Below, piece after piece: positions 20,144-30,246 of a stretch of 64,000 nucleotides of DNA. This DNA is from Phialophora verrucosa. Its lineage: Eukaryota > Ascomycota > Eurotiomycetes > Chaetothyriales > Herpotrichiellaceae. Position 1 is the stretch's first letter; the number at the start of each line of letters is the position of its first letter. Position numbers and translations under genes: made by a program. The notes beneath the pieces were generated by a model that was not told the DNA's origin, made no database searches, and worked only from the letters and a program-made list of their open reading frames with translations. The stretch spans positions 2,232,001 to 2,296,000 of the forward strand of contig MSED01000013.1 of the NCBI GenBank assembly GCA_002099365.1. Direction: 5' to 3'.

Positions 20144-20150
20144 TATATAA
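20144..20150 (+). promoter_or_regulatory. TATA box of the orphan gene
   Basis: TATATAA followed by a long CT-rich tract (20155-20200), about 155 bp upstream of the ATG at 20304. This is the usual layout of a fungal core promoter. Confidence 0.45.
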
Positions 20151-20303
20151 ACCTGCTTCTCTCTCGCCTTTGAACTTTCATTCTCAATCTTGTTGTCGTT
20201 ACATATATGGAAAAAGAGAACCATCTTTCTCTCCGGAACCGATCCTCAACATTTCCCAAGCCGCTTACACACAACTCAACTACAACTCGAACCCATCTCA
20301 ACA

Positions 20304-21002
20304 ATGGAACCCCTCAGAGAACCAAAAGCCGACACGGCAAGCATCTCATCCAGCCATGACTCCATCGCCAACGCAAAGACCCAACCTCTCACACCGACAG
20401 CCGCCCCCATACGGAGCGACTCCGGGCTTCAGTTCTTCGTCCGGGCCACCACAGTGGTCCACTCCCTCGACCAATGCTGCGGTACCATCCTGATAAATAT
20501 TCATAACCCGACGACCCGACCCATCACCATTATTCTCGATGGCTGGGCACGCCAAGACTTCCCCTGGTTCGTGTCCCAGTCTCACAAGTCGACCTTCTAC
20601 CACGACATGCAGGTCGAGGAAGCGGACGAAAAGCAGCAACAACAACTGCTTTCCAAGTATGCCTTCGAAGTCGAAGTCCTGACGCTTGACATGGGGCGCA
20701 TGGGCCCCATAAGCCGGATGAAGGTGTGGTGGAATCTATTGAAGGACTGGGGTGTAGTATCCGAGGTGTGGAAGATTGAACCGGGCGAGACGCGCGAGTG
20801 GGGCGTTCTGAATTCTCGCTCTCGGGGTACATTTCCTAGGATGAGGCAGAAGGGCTTGAGTGAGCTCTTCAAGTGGAAGATATATACGGTGGAGCTGCGC
20901 AAGGACTACACTGCTGAACGCTGGCGAGATCCGGAATTTCGAAAGCGGTTGAATCCGCGCTGGGATTGCCGACCGGGTGGGCTGTGCGGGTGTACGCAAT
21001 AG
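20304..21002 (+). CDS. Hypothetical protein
   Basis: An intronless frame of 232 residues that I do not recognise. Its N-terminal 45 residues are Ser/Thr/Pro-rich and probably disordered. The rest looks folded, with a beta-rich stretch (GTILINIHNPTTRPITIILD) and several Trp residues, and it ends in a Cys-containing tail CRPGGLCGCTQ. There is no signal peptide or membrane segment. The ATG at 20304 is the first in frame and follows a TATA box and CT tract, which supports a real gene. The frame is open further upstream only to a TTG. Confidence 0.6.
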   Translation: MEPLREPKADTASISSSHDSIANAKTQPLTPTAAPIRSDSGLQFFVRATTVVHSLDQCCGTILINIHNPTTRPITIILDGWARQDFPWFVSQSHKSTFYHDMQVEEADEKQQQQLLSKYAFEVEVLTLDMGRMGPISRMKVWWNLLKDWGVVSEVWKIEPGETREWGVLNSRSRGTFPRMRQKGLSELFKWKIYTVELRKDYTAERWRDPEFRKRLNPRWDCRPGGLCGCTQ

Positions 21003-21379
21003 GGTTGCTTGATCTTACACCAGATGTTGAAGGAACCGACAATGTCACCGACGACCAGTCGACTTGGCTGTTGGAAGAAAGCAGGGTTCAGGGGCTGGGT
21101 CAACCTACCGCGGAGAGGATTCGAGCTCGACCCTTGCGGAGCCCTGATTTATAAGGTACGGTAGATAATCAGGCAATGGAGATCACGAAGAAGTCGTATG
21201 TCTGCTGGGACGTGCTCCGCAATCGATGCTTTGCTTTGCTCTGCTTCATTTGGCCTGACACGCGCATTGGTGCCTGTACGTATACTGAACCCTGTTTCTC
21301 GCAGCCGCGTACGGCCTATGCCCTCATTTCTGCGAACCCTCTCCGCTGATTCCAGCAATAACCATGCCCCGCTCTTAAC
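21003..21379. other. Intergenic, convergent 3' ends
   Basis: 377 bp between two convergent genes. No gene or clear element is seen. Confidence 0.5.
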
Positions 21380-22424
21380 TCAAGGCTCATTCGCATACTG
21401 GTCGTCCAATCCCTGGACATGCTCCGAAGTGTAGCTGTTGATCTTATCGTACGGCGGCTCAATCGTCCAGATAAGATCGAACCTGTGACAAACAACAAAT
21501 ACGAGATATCAGTAAGGCGAGCTTGCGTTTGTCTTGGGAGGAATGAAGCAATCAAGCAAAGCCGATTCCAACTCAGCGGAGCACAGCACATCCCAGAACG
21601 GCAGGGAACACATCAGAACAGACGACTCACCTCTTACCCGGATAATCAGGAACCTTCTCCACGCCCAGCACGGCGGCGATCTTCTCCAGCGTGTCGTGCT
21701 CCCAGCAGATCAGAACGTTTCCTTCGCTGCCCTGGAACTCGGCCTTGCCCTTGCCTTTGATGTAGTCGTGCACCGCGTCCTTTACCTTGTCAACATGGTC
21801 GCGATCGATGGTGAAGTTGAATGGGACGCCGTATTGCTTGAGCGACTCGGCGAGCGGTTTGACAGTCAGGTAGGGCCGGTCTTGTTTGCCGTCTGTACGG
21901 TACCATATGATATGTTGAACTCGTCAGAGTAATTCAGATTTAGATCACCTTCGAAAGCGGGCATCGACACGGGAGATCAATCATCGGGATTTGGAGACGC
22001 TACCGTACTACCATGCCGCCATGCTGTGATGTTGCGAATGCTCTTTTGCGATCAACTTACGCTTCTTCGGCTCCTGAGCGATGATGTACCCGATGTTGTA
22101 GGGGCTGTTACGCCCGAAGACCTGGACCAAGGCCTGTGCGCGGTCGATGCCCTGTTCCGAGAGACCGGGCCCATCTTCGCCGTCTGGCAGCTTCGGTGGT
22201 TTCTCGCCGTGGCGGATGAGATATAGGATTGGGGACTTATCGGGCTGTAGTACTCGGTAAGGTAGAAGGTGTGAGTTAGCGAGTGAGGAGTGAGTCATCA
22301 CGCGAGCCAATGAAAATGCCGAAGGAGGGAGACCAGGAAAAAGACTCACCATATGGTCTGAGTCGACGTTGGATGGTTTGGCAGATTTTGAACATATGCG
22401 GCAGCAAGGCACGCGACAGCCCAT
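21380..22424 (-). CDS. Histidine phosphatase (phosphoglycerate mutase-like), four exons
   Basis: Small histidine-phosphatase superfamily member of 207 residues; substrate unknown. Exons are 22424-22350, 22244-22061, 21892-21631 and 21482-21380. The nucleophile motif is LYLIRHGEK (H37) and the second catalytic His is in NVLICWEHDTL. The last exon codes FDLIWTIEPPYDKINSY...DDQYANEP. Splice phases agree at all junctions (GTGAGT, GTAAGT and GTGAGT donors). The first intron (22245-22349) is 105 bp, free of stops and a multiple of three, so retaining it would insert 35 residues before the catalytic motif. The N-terminus MGCRVPCCRIC is Cys-rich. Confidence 0.8.
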
Positions 22425-24092
22425 TTATATAAGGAGAATCAGTCGTCGCTTACCTTGAACGAGGCATTGTTCTTCTGACCCATACGATACTTTGACCCTT
22501 TGCGATTCCCCGCAGCTGTGGCTGCAGGAGTTACGAGCTGGGATCATAGGACTTCGCGGTGCTGACGAGGCGCACCATTACTGCTTGCGGAGACAGCCAT
22601 TTCAGCTGAGTGTACGCGTGAGCCTGTGCTCGCGTCACATGGAACATGATTCGCTCCTGGTTTGCATCGGTTTGTGATATTCGCCTCTTTCCTTTCCAAG
22701 CCCACCTGGATTTTCAGCTCAGCCGGGCCTTCGAGCATGCATCTGCAGATGTTCTGCCTGAAGGGCTGAGACCCCTTCTGGACAGAAGTCGATCACATGC
22801 CGGTGGAAGGCGCTTTTAAATCCTGTGCTGCTCTGGATTTCGGCCCGTGGAGACGTGGACATTCAGGAGATAGGCTCAGCACATGCCAGTAGTCGCGGCA
22901 ATAATTTTCTAGTATCTTCCCTTGGTGAGTCGCATTATCGTCGGCTTGACCCCGTATGAACACAAGGTTTTTTGAGACGTGATGGACTGTGTCGTTGTTC
23001 TTGTTTCATTTCACCAGTGAGCTGTTCGCGTTATTGTATGACCCCTTCCGTCACATCGCATCTCAATTGGTGTCGCCTCGTATAAATATCCGGGTCGAAG
23101 TCATCATCGAATTTGACAGTCCTGGATCGTAGACATAACAGTCTCCTACCGATGAGACAGTCTATGCTTGATATCGAGGCATACTTACTAACTCTCCTGT
23201 TGCAAAGACTTCCGAGGATTTCGGGGGCTTGGATTGCGTCCGTTTGTGCTGAAGCATTAGGACGGCCATTCAAAGTCAGTTTCCCTGTAGTGGCTTTGAG
23301 CGGCAGATCGTCCCAGTGCCTACGGTGGCTTCCGCAACGAATTGAACAGTTTTGAAAGTCGATAGTCATGGGTCAGATACAACGCCGTTAACGCCTTGTT
23401 ATTGGTGACCGCGACGGGATTCAGATGGGTGGTGTTTTCGATTGAGCAGGGACATCATCTTACACCGAGACTCGCTTTCTCTTCCACAGAAAGGATAATG
23501 TTCTTCTTGGAGTGCAGTTTCCAATATCTCCGACTCCTTGCATATGAACGCTATGATCTCGCGAGAGCAGCAGATCGGTCAACTGGAAGGTTCAGGATGG
23601 AACAGCTTTGCCAATTGCTGCGATATCTGCTCTCGAAATCGGGAACATGATTGCCCACCTCGAAATACTCATGAGCATTAGAATTTTCCCTCGAAGATGC
23701 TTCCCTGGTCTATCCTACCGAGGTAGTCCAACAGCTTATCGACTTCACCCACTTCAAATTGCGCCTGATGTTGAATGACAATACAATCACACCTGTACTG
23801 AGTCACAGTTGAACAAAGCCAACGACATTCCCAACCACCTACGTTGTGACAAGAATCCACCCGATCGCCAAGAGCCATAAGGTATGGGAACTTGCCGGCG
23901 CTCACCCCGGATCCGGCCAAGGGTCACGCCGCCCTATGCTCACCACCCGACCCCGCCGCGTTGTGCTCGTCGTGGTCACGCTCAGTTTCTTCCTTCCCTG
24001 TCTCAACCCTCTCTGTTCCAGGCGAACCCAATGGTATTCGCAGCGAGGTTTTCGAGCGGAAACTGTGGCTCTCGCGGAATGTTGGCTCCGGA
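22425..24092. other. Intergenic, long 5' region of the transcription factor gene
   Basis: 1.67 kb without a supported gene. A TATAAATAT string lies at 23081-23089. The transcription factor frame is open back to 23892 but has no ATG before 24093. Confidence 0.5.
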
Positions 24093-26900
24093 ATGAAAGG
24101 CCATCAGTGTTCGCTCTGCAACAAGACTTTCGGCCGACAGGAGCATTTGAGGCGCCATGAACAATCTCACCAAGATCCTCGGTTCCGCTGCGACAAGTGC
24201 TCCAAGGCCTTCCACCGCAAGGACGGCCTTGACAAGCATGAACAGACTCACCTGTCGAACGGGACTTCTCTTCTGCAGCGCGGCGCGAGGGCCTGTTCAA
24301 CCTGCGCCCTGATGAAATCTCGCTGCACCGGCACGCTTCCTTGCGCAAGATGTGGCGCGAAGAAACTGCAATGTGTGTACCCCATGAACAACAGTCGGTC
24401 AGTCCCATCCGACCCGATCGGCCTGCAGGAGCAACACGGTTACGAGGGCCGTTATTCTTCTTGTCCACTGGCACCGCAGCGTCCACTGGAACAGGAACCA
24501 CATGACTTCTCTGGCTTTGCTCCCGGGTCGCCACAGGCGCAGTATGGCCGTCTAGCCAACCCGCCACCACATGCTCCCAGTGCACCACATTACCTCGATG
24601 CCGGAGCAGTAGGCCCGCTGCCACCTTATGGCATTCAGGACGCTGCATTGTATGTTTCTGTCGGCGAAAATGCGACAACACCAGCCGCAAACTGGACGAC
24701 AAAAGCGCTGTCGACAATCAATTGGCTCCAGTCGGATATGAACAGCTTCAGTGATCATGACCTCAACAATCCGTTCGGCTTCTTCTCAGGCGATTTCTCA
24801 TTTTCACCGAGCATTGACCTCGTGAGTCCCACACAGCAGCATGATGCGGAAATACCGGCAAATGATCTGCTCTCGAATATCATTGCTCAGCAAAACCCGT
24901 CCCAAGTGGTAGACGACAGAGTAAACTTTCAGCAGACCTCGCCTCACACTGACTCTTCCAACGTAGCCGACAAGTCGACCGTGGAAAGTGGCGAGTATTA
25001 CGTTGACGGAGATGCTGGAAGGCTCCCGAGATCGAAGCGTCGGAAAATCGCGTCGAGGCCCAGGCCCCCGGAGCATGTTGAAGACCTTGAATTCTCACTG
25101 GAATACCGATTTCCGATTACACCGTGTCCAGATTCTCGGTTGACGCTCTCAGACGGAGTCCATGACACTCTATGTACCCTGTACCGCCAACTGTGCCTGG
25201 AGACGGTTCTTTTCAAGCCGTTTCTGCCGTCTGAGTTTCCCACGAAGCCGGCCTTGGAAGGCCTGCTCTTTAACTATTTTTCACAATTCGATCAGACAAT
25301 GCCATTTCTCCATTTTCCAACATTCAGAGTCGAATCCAGCCCTTGTGTGCTCCTCCTGGCCATGATGGCTCTCGGCAGCTGTTTCGTCGACAGCGACGAG
25401 ACGGAGATCTTCACACTCTCATTGCACGAACTTGTCAGGAGATACCTGATTGTCAGAAATGAACGGAAGGATTGGTCTCCAGAAGACCCGCAAACCCTAG
25501 CCCGAGTACATCTGTTGCACGCCGTCGGTGCTGGCTATACGCAGGTGGACGGTCTCCATGCGTCTGGGTCGTCATCACTTTATCAGGCAACCAAGTTTTG
25601 CCGCGACAGTTGGGCTCCCCAAGAACGAGCGAACGATCCTGCTCGAAACCATGACAATGCCTTGCCGGAGTGGATAGTTTGGGTCCAGAACGAGGAATTG
25701 ATCCGGACAGGGTTCTGCATTTGGCTGCTGGACTGCATGTGGGCGTTTCATTTTCAAGAGCCACCACATTTGAGCCTCGACCATGCCACGGCAGTGCAGC
25801 TTCCTTGCCCTGAAAGCGCGTGGACTGCCAAGGACGTACCCAGTTGGAATCAACTGGCAGCTTCTGGCATTACCGGCACACCGACCCTGCTTGAGGCGTT
25901 ACGGAACCTTTACATCGACAAGCGGCAGCTCCCAAATCTGGGAGAGTTTAGTCGCATCCTACTGATCCATGGCTTAATCCACCGAACGAGGGAGGTCAAA
26001 GCGACAGTCACTCAGAGCCTTTCAAAGTTCGAGCCTTCGGCACAGAAGCAAGCGAGTAACGACATTGAGCCAAGGAGCCCTGTCTGGCCACCTTCGGTGC
26101 CGTTGTTCAATAGGTGGAGGAATTCTGCCTGTGACTGCCTGGATATATTGCACTGGAGAGCCAATGAAACGATTGGAGCGGCCTGTGGAATGGAACACCC
26201 GACGGTGCTTCATCTGCACTTGGCACGAGGCATACTCCTTGCTCCTATGCGCGATATTATTTTGTTTTCCCACCACCTTATCCGCTCCAGCAAGGATGCG
26301 ATCCGCTTGTTCCCATGCGTGTCATCTGCAGAAGCCGAAGAACATCGCCGTCTGATTCAGAGGTGGGCCTTGCAAGATCAGTACAAGGCTCGCCTGGCGG
26401 CAATCCACGCCGGCGTTCTCTTCTGGCATATCCGGCTGTACTCGGTCAACGGATTCTACGAACCCACAGCGGTAGCATTCGCGGCCCTGCTGCTATGGGC
26501 CCTCGGCGCATTCTCCACAAAAAGACCCGTCCAGTCTAGAAACCCCGGTCCGCGAGCTCGCTCGGGCGGAACATCTTTCCCCTCCGAACCCTCCTCGCCT
26601 TCTCCTGACGTCTGTGACATCATCTTGATCGATCGACCCACGGACGACGAGCTCGTTCAACAATTCGTGCGGCAGGGCGATAGCATGCACGTGAATCTCA
26701 CCGGTGTCGGCGACTTGTTTGGACCAAAGGGACCTCGGAAAGTGCTCGCAGAGGGCCAAAAATTGCTGGGCACTTTGAGAGGATGGCGGGGGCTGACGGG
26801 ATACTGGATAGGAGTTCTCAGTCGACTGGAAAAGGCGACTGCGAAGTTTGGCGTGGATTCTACTACTGCAGGAGCAGAGGTGACTGCTCCGGCAGTGTAA
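24093..26900 (+). CDS. Transcription factor with two C2H2 fingers, Zn2Cys6 cluster and fungal-specific TF domain
   Basis: A nuclear regulator of 935 residues with a compound DNA-binding region at its very N-terminus. The two C2H2 fingers use C6, C9, H22, H26 and C33, C36, H49, H53. They are followed by a Zn2Cys6 cluster with C68, C71, C78, C84, C87, C94. A low-complexity Pro/Gln/Asn region follows, then from about residue 390 a fungal-specific transcription factor domain (for example FNYFSQFDQTMPFLHFPTF, then HLLHAVGAGY). The start is the first ATG. The neighbours downstream are GH127, a sugar transporter and a glycoside hydrolase, so a role as cluster regulator is plausible but unproven. Confidence 0.85.
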   Translation: MKGHQCSLCNKTFGRQEHLRRHEQSHQDPRFRCDKCSKAFHRKDGLDKHEQTHLSNGTSLLQRGARACSTCALMKSRCTGTLPCARCGAKKLQCVYPMNNSRSVPSDPIGLQEQHGYEGRYSSCPLAPQRPLEQEPHDFSGFAPGSPQAQYGRLANPPPHAPSAPHYLDAGAVGPLPPYGIQDAALYVSVGENATTPAANWTTKALSTINWLQSDMNSFSDHDLNNPFGFFSGDFSFSPSIDLVSPTQQHDAEIPANDLLSNIIAQQNPSQVVDDRVNFQQTSPHTDSSNVADKSTVESGEYYVDGDAGRLPRSKRRKIASRPRPPEHVEDLEFSLEYRFPITPCPDSRLTLSDGVHDTLCTLYRQLCLETVLFKPFLPSEFPTKPALEGLLFNYFSQFDQTMPFLHFPTFRVESSPCVLLLAMMALGSCFVDSDETEIFTLSLHELVRRYLIVRNERKDWSPEDPQTLARVHLLHAVGAGYTQVDGLHASGSSSLYQATKFCRDSWAPQERANDPARNHDNALPEWIVWVQNEELIRTGFCIWLLDCMWAFHFQEPPHLSLDHATAVQLPCPESAWTAKDVPSWNQLAASGITGTPTLLEALRNLYIDKRQLPNLGEFSRILLIHGLIHRTREVKATVTQSLSKFEPSAQKQASNDIEPRSPVWPPSVPLFNRWRNSACDCLDILHWRANETIGAACGMEHPTVLHLHLARGILLAPMRDIILFSHHLIRSSKDAIRLFPCVSSAEAEEHRRLIQRWALQDQYKARLAAIHAGVLFWHIRLYSVNGFYEPTAVAFAALLLWALGAFSTKRPVQSRNPGPRARSGGTSFPSEPSSPSPDVCDIILIDRPTDDELVQQFVRQGDSMHVNLTGVGDLFGPKGPRKVLAEGQKLLGTLRGWRGLTGYWIGVLSRLEKATAKFGVDSTTAGAEVTAPAV

Positions 26901-27025
26901 ACCCTTGGCATTTTTTTTTGGAGCGAAAAGTTTCCCTCTTGGCCGCAATCAAGTGTATTGCATATGCGGAGGAGATACTCCCTATATTGTCCAGTCTACG
27001 ATATGCGGGTGCGTTCGTCGTCTAC

Positions 27026-29167
27026 CTATCTATGCCATCTTCTCAAACCAACTCTCATTTGTGCACTGCCACCACGGGACGCTCGGAAATAGTAGGGGAT
27101 GAAGTTCAACTCGTCGATGACGCTGTCAGCCGCGCGAACCACGCCATCTAAGAGATCAACATCTATGCCAGGCTCAGCGTGAATACGATCCGTCCTGACT
27201 ATGCCGGCGCCCTTGGCGACCGTGAGTGCCATGTATTTATCGCCTGTGGTCACATCGCTCACGACTTTCTCCCTCACGGAGCAAGCCGGGTCAAGCTGCA
27301 CGCTTTTGAAATGATCTTTTACCCACGTGTTGTCGACGTCCTCGACACAGTATACTATAGGACCGCGGACTAGGGCGACGGTATCTTGATTCGTGTAGGG
27401 ATGAGGGGCGACCAGACGAGGTGACATGTCCACAACGAGGGTGAAGCGAGGATTGGCGGACACCCAATCAGCAGGAAGAATCAGGTATCCCTTCTCGAGG
27501 TCTGTAGTCGGCGGCGAAGGATCGATCTGATGAAACCATCAGCCTCGAGCTTTTCTAAAGTGGACTGGACTGGATGTGGGTGACTTACCTTCCACGATCT
27601 GGCCCAGGCTGGAATTCGGAGAGCCACACTGACACCACGCGACGACTCCCTCTTCAGTTCGAATTCGACTTGTCCACTCCACGGCCAATCGCTCTTCTGA
27701 ACCAACGTCACCACGTGACCATCGCCAGACTTGAATCTGTGCTCGCTGGGGATGTACAAATGAACATTCACCTGTTCTTGTCCCTCTCCTTCGACGCGCG
27801 AATAGATGTAGCCGCCAACCTGGCCCAGCAACCTGAGCACATTGGGCGGACAGCAGGCGCACGTGAACCACTCCTCTCGGGTCGACGGATTCTGGTCACT
27901 GGACGCCAGCTGGTTGACGTACGTGAATTTGGTCCCGTCGTGCGACATGGCCGTCAACACGGCGTTGTAGAGACACAGCTCCATCACGTCGCTGAACTGG
28001 CGGTCCAAGTCGTACTGCAAGATCCGATCGGCAAGCATCATGACACCAATGGCAGCGCAGGTCTCGGCGTAGCAGCCGCCTTCATCGGTACCCTGCGGTA
28101 GGAAATAATTCGGACCGAATCCCTCCCATTGCTTGATGGCGCCAATGCCCCCTGTCACGTACATTTTGCACTCCACCATGTTGTGCCACAGTCTGTAGAC
28201 AGCTTCCTTCAAGCATGCCGTGGTGGCGGCGGCCGGTTCCATGCCTACTAGGTCAGAGACCGCACTGAGAAGATACATGGCACGTACGGAATGTCCCTTG
28301 ATTGTCTGCTGCTGAGTGATCGGTTTGTGTGCCTGGTAGTACCAGAGAGCGTCGTCCTCGCCGCCCCAATACGACATCCTCGCGTGAGCTGCTTCGCCTC
28401 GTGCCTTTGCTTCGACGCGATAGTAATGCTCGCCATTGGCGCCAAGTCTGCCTCGTTCCGTGATGAAGTACTTCGCAAGCTCGAGGTGTTTAGGGTCCCT
28501 CGTGCGCTGCCATAACCGAAGAAGGGCGAGCTCAATCTCCGGGTGGCCGGGATAGCCCGGGATCTGGCCTTCCTTCGGTCCAAATGTGCGGCACAAGAGG
28601 TCGACGTACTTGAGAAGAGGCTCAAGAAGGTCATTAGTTTGGTAGAGCTGATGGTGCGCAAGAGCAGCCTCGATAAGATGACCGGCGTTGTAAAGTTCAT
28701 GAAAGTCGCGAATGTTCGTAAATCGCTTCCCAGGCTCGACGACGGTAAAGTGGATGTTCAGATAGCCGTCTGGTTGCTGGGCAGAGGTGATCCATTGAGT
28801 AAGTTCGTGAACGGCCGAAGAAATCTCTTTGTTCGGATGGTCGTGGAGAAAGTAACATGCTCCTTCGATCCATTTGCCCACGTCCGAATCCCTGAATATG
28901 TACCATTAATAATATATTCCATCGCACTTATGAGAGCTTGGGCAGGTGGAAATAGTACCAGAAGAGATGGTTAGGTATCGGCCAGACGTTAGGGGCATCG
29001 GCATATGAAGGATGCCATTGCAGCTTGAAAGCATCATATCGTCCCGTGTCCTTCAATACTTGGAGCTGGTAGAAAAGAGTCTTGCGGGCGGCTGTTTCGC
29101 GCCGCTGCCAGATCAGAGATCCTGGGATCAGCGACGTCCGCGTGAAGGTCTCTTGAGGATAAGCCAT
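27026..29167 (-). CDS. Beta-L-arabinofuranosidase, GH127 family
   Basis: Glycoside hydrolase expected to release L-arabinofuranose from beta-linked arabino-oligosaccharides (GH127, formerly DUF1680). Exons are 29167-28959, 28891-27589 and 27526-27026, giving 670 residues. The junction NHLFW|DSDVGKWIEGA restores the family block, and the last exon starts IDPSPPTTDLEKGYLILPADW. The GH127 zinc/nucleophile set is present: E346 and C348 in YAETC, and C416-C417 in CACCPPN, matching the Glu and three Cys of the characterised bifidobacterial enzyme. No signal peptide is visible, so it probably acts inside the cell on imported oligosaccharides. It is divergent from the transporter across a 1.08-kb promoter. 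Confidence 0.88.
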
Positions 29168-29684
29168 AATTGGTAGCTAGATGTTTCCGAGCGTGAGGCG
29201 CTGTCTCGGACGTCTCTTGACATATGCACCGTCTCTCCTGATGTTCAAAATTCGCGAAGAGCCAGTTTATGGACTGGTGGTCTTTGCACCGGACGAGAAC
29301 CTGGCCCCGGCCAGCCCACCGGCAAACTGTTCATGTGAAGGCGTGAAAGCATACTGTAGCGTGCAGTAGGGATTCCGGAAGTATCCTGTCATGCTTTGCT
29401 CCGAAGTTCGACCCATTGCACGAGCGACATGCCGGCAGAACGAAAAGGTGATGATTCTTCTTCGCTTATTGGACATCCCATCGGAGGATCCGCCCCCTTC
29501 GGAGGTGATCTTGGTGTTGCCCTGGATTACTGAAGTCCAACCCTGGCGAACTTGCGAAATACCGACACTGCAAATGCTGACCACCGCGTTATGACTGTTT
29601 CTGGGACCCCTTTACTTAACGCAAACTCTCGTCTGGGAATGAATAGAAGCCCCAGCCAGGGAATGTGGCATGCGGAGCGCGCGT

Positions 29685-29690
29685 GGCTAA
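29685..29690 (+). promoter_or_regulatory. XlnR/XYR1-type site GGCTAA
   Basis: This matches the core bound by the xylanolytic activator XlnR (GGCTAR). A 6-mer can occur by chance. Its location between GH127 and a sugar transporter is the only support. Confidence 0.3.
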
Positions 29691-30031
29691 TACGGAAAGC
29701 GGCGAGCTTTATGCATGGCTACCTTGAACACTCAGTGCTCCCGCTGATTGCTTGTTGTGTGAATAAAGCGGCACATCCACCGTCGCTCCGGGCCCTGGAC
29801 AAAAGATCCCTTCCAAGAGGAGACCGCTTCCCTGTTTCATATCATGGGAGTTTCGTCGAGAGCTCGCTGAGCAAACGCCGCGTGCAATCCCGGGATTGTG
29901 TCGGACAGCGGTGCTATGACCCAGATGCTACGAATAGCCTAAGCTTGGACACACATCGGAGAAGATCCGTCGTCTCCTGACTGACCACAACCACCCGGTC
30001 GCCGCGCCCGGTGGGAGGAAAGTGGCCTCCG

Positions 30032-30072
30032 GTGGGGTGGCCCCCTGATGAGTCCCATGGGGAACCCCCCGC
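30032..30072. promoter_or_regulatory. Pair of CreA-type sites upstream of the sugar transporter
   Basis: GTGGGG (30032-30037) and CCCCGC (30067-30072) both fit SYGGRG, on opposite strands, 175-215 bp before the transporter ATG. Confidence 0.35.
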
Positions 30073-30246
30073 ACACCACCTTGTCGACATCAGATCTGTG
30101 GAGCAAGCGCGCTTGAGGTATTGGGATAGCCATTCATATAACGAGCATGCGCCCCCCCGACGTTCAACATGCTTCATCCCTCAGAGCTCCCTGCAAAACA
30201 GCCATACACTTTGTCGATTCGACCCCGGGACCTCACCCCTGCCACG

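Larger units (their letters stand above)
18796..20303. other. Long intergenic promoter region, ladA / orphan gene
   Basis: 1.5 kb between divergent genes. Several open frames cross it, but none has family features or biased codon use. It holds the CreA-like hairpin at 19046 and a TATA box at 20144. Confidence 0.5.
29168..30246. promoter_or_regulatory. Bidirectional promoter, GH127 / sugar transporter
   Basis: 1.08 kb shared by two divergent genes of the sugar cluster. It has an XlnR-type GGCTAA (29685) and several CreA-type sites, among them CCCCGG near 29303, CCCCAG near 29651, and the pair at 30032 and 30067. No gene is supported inside. Confidence 0.5.
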
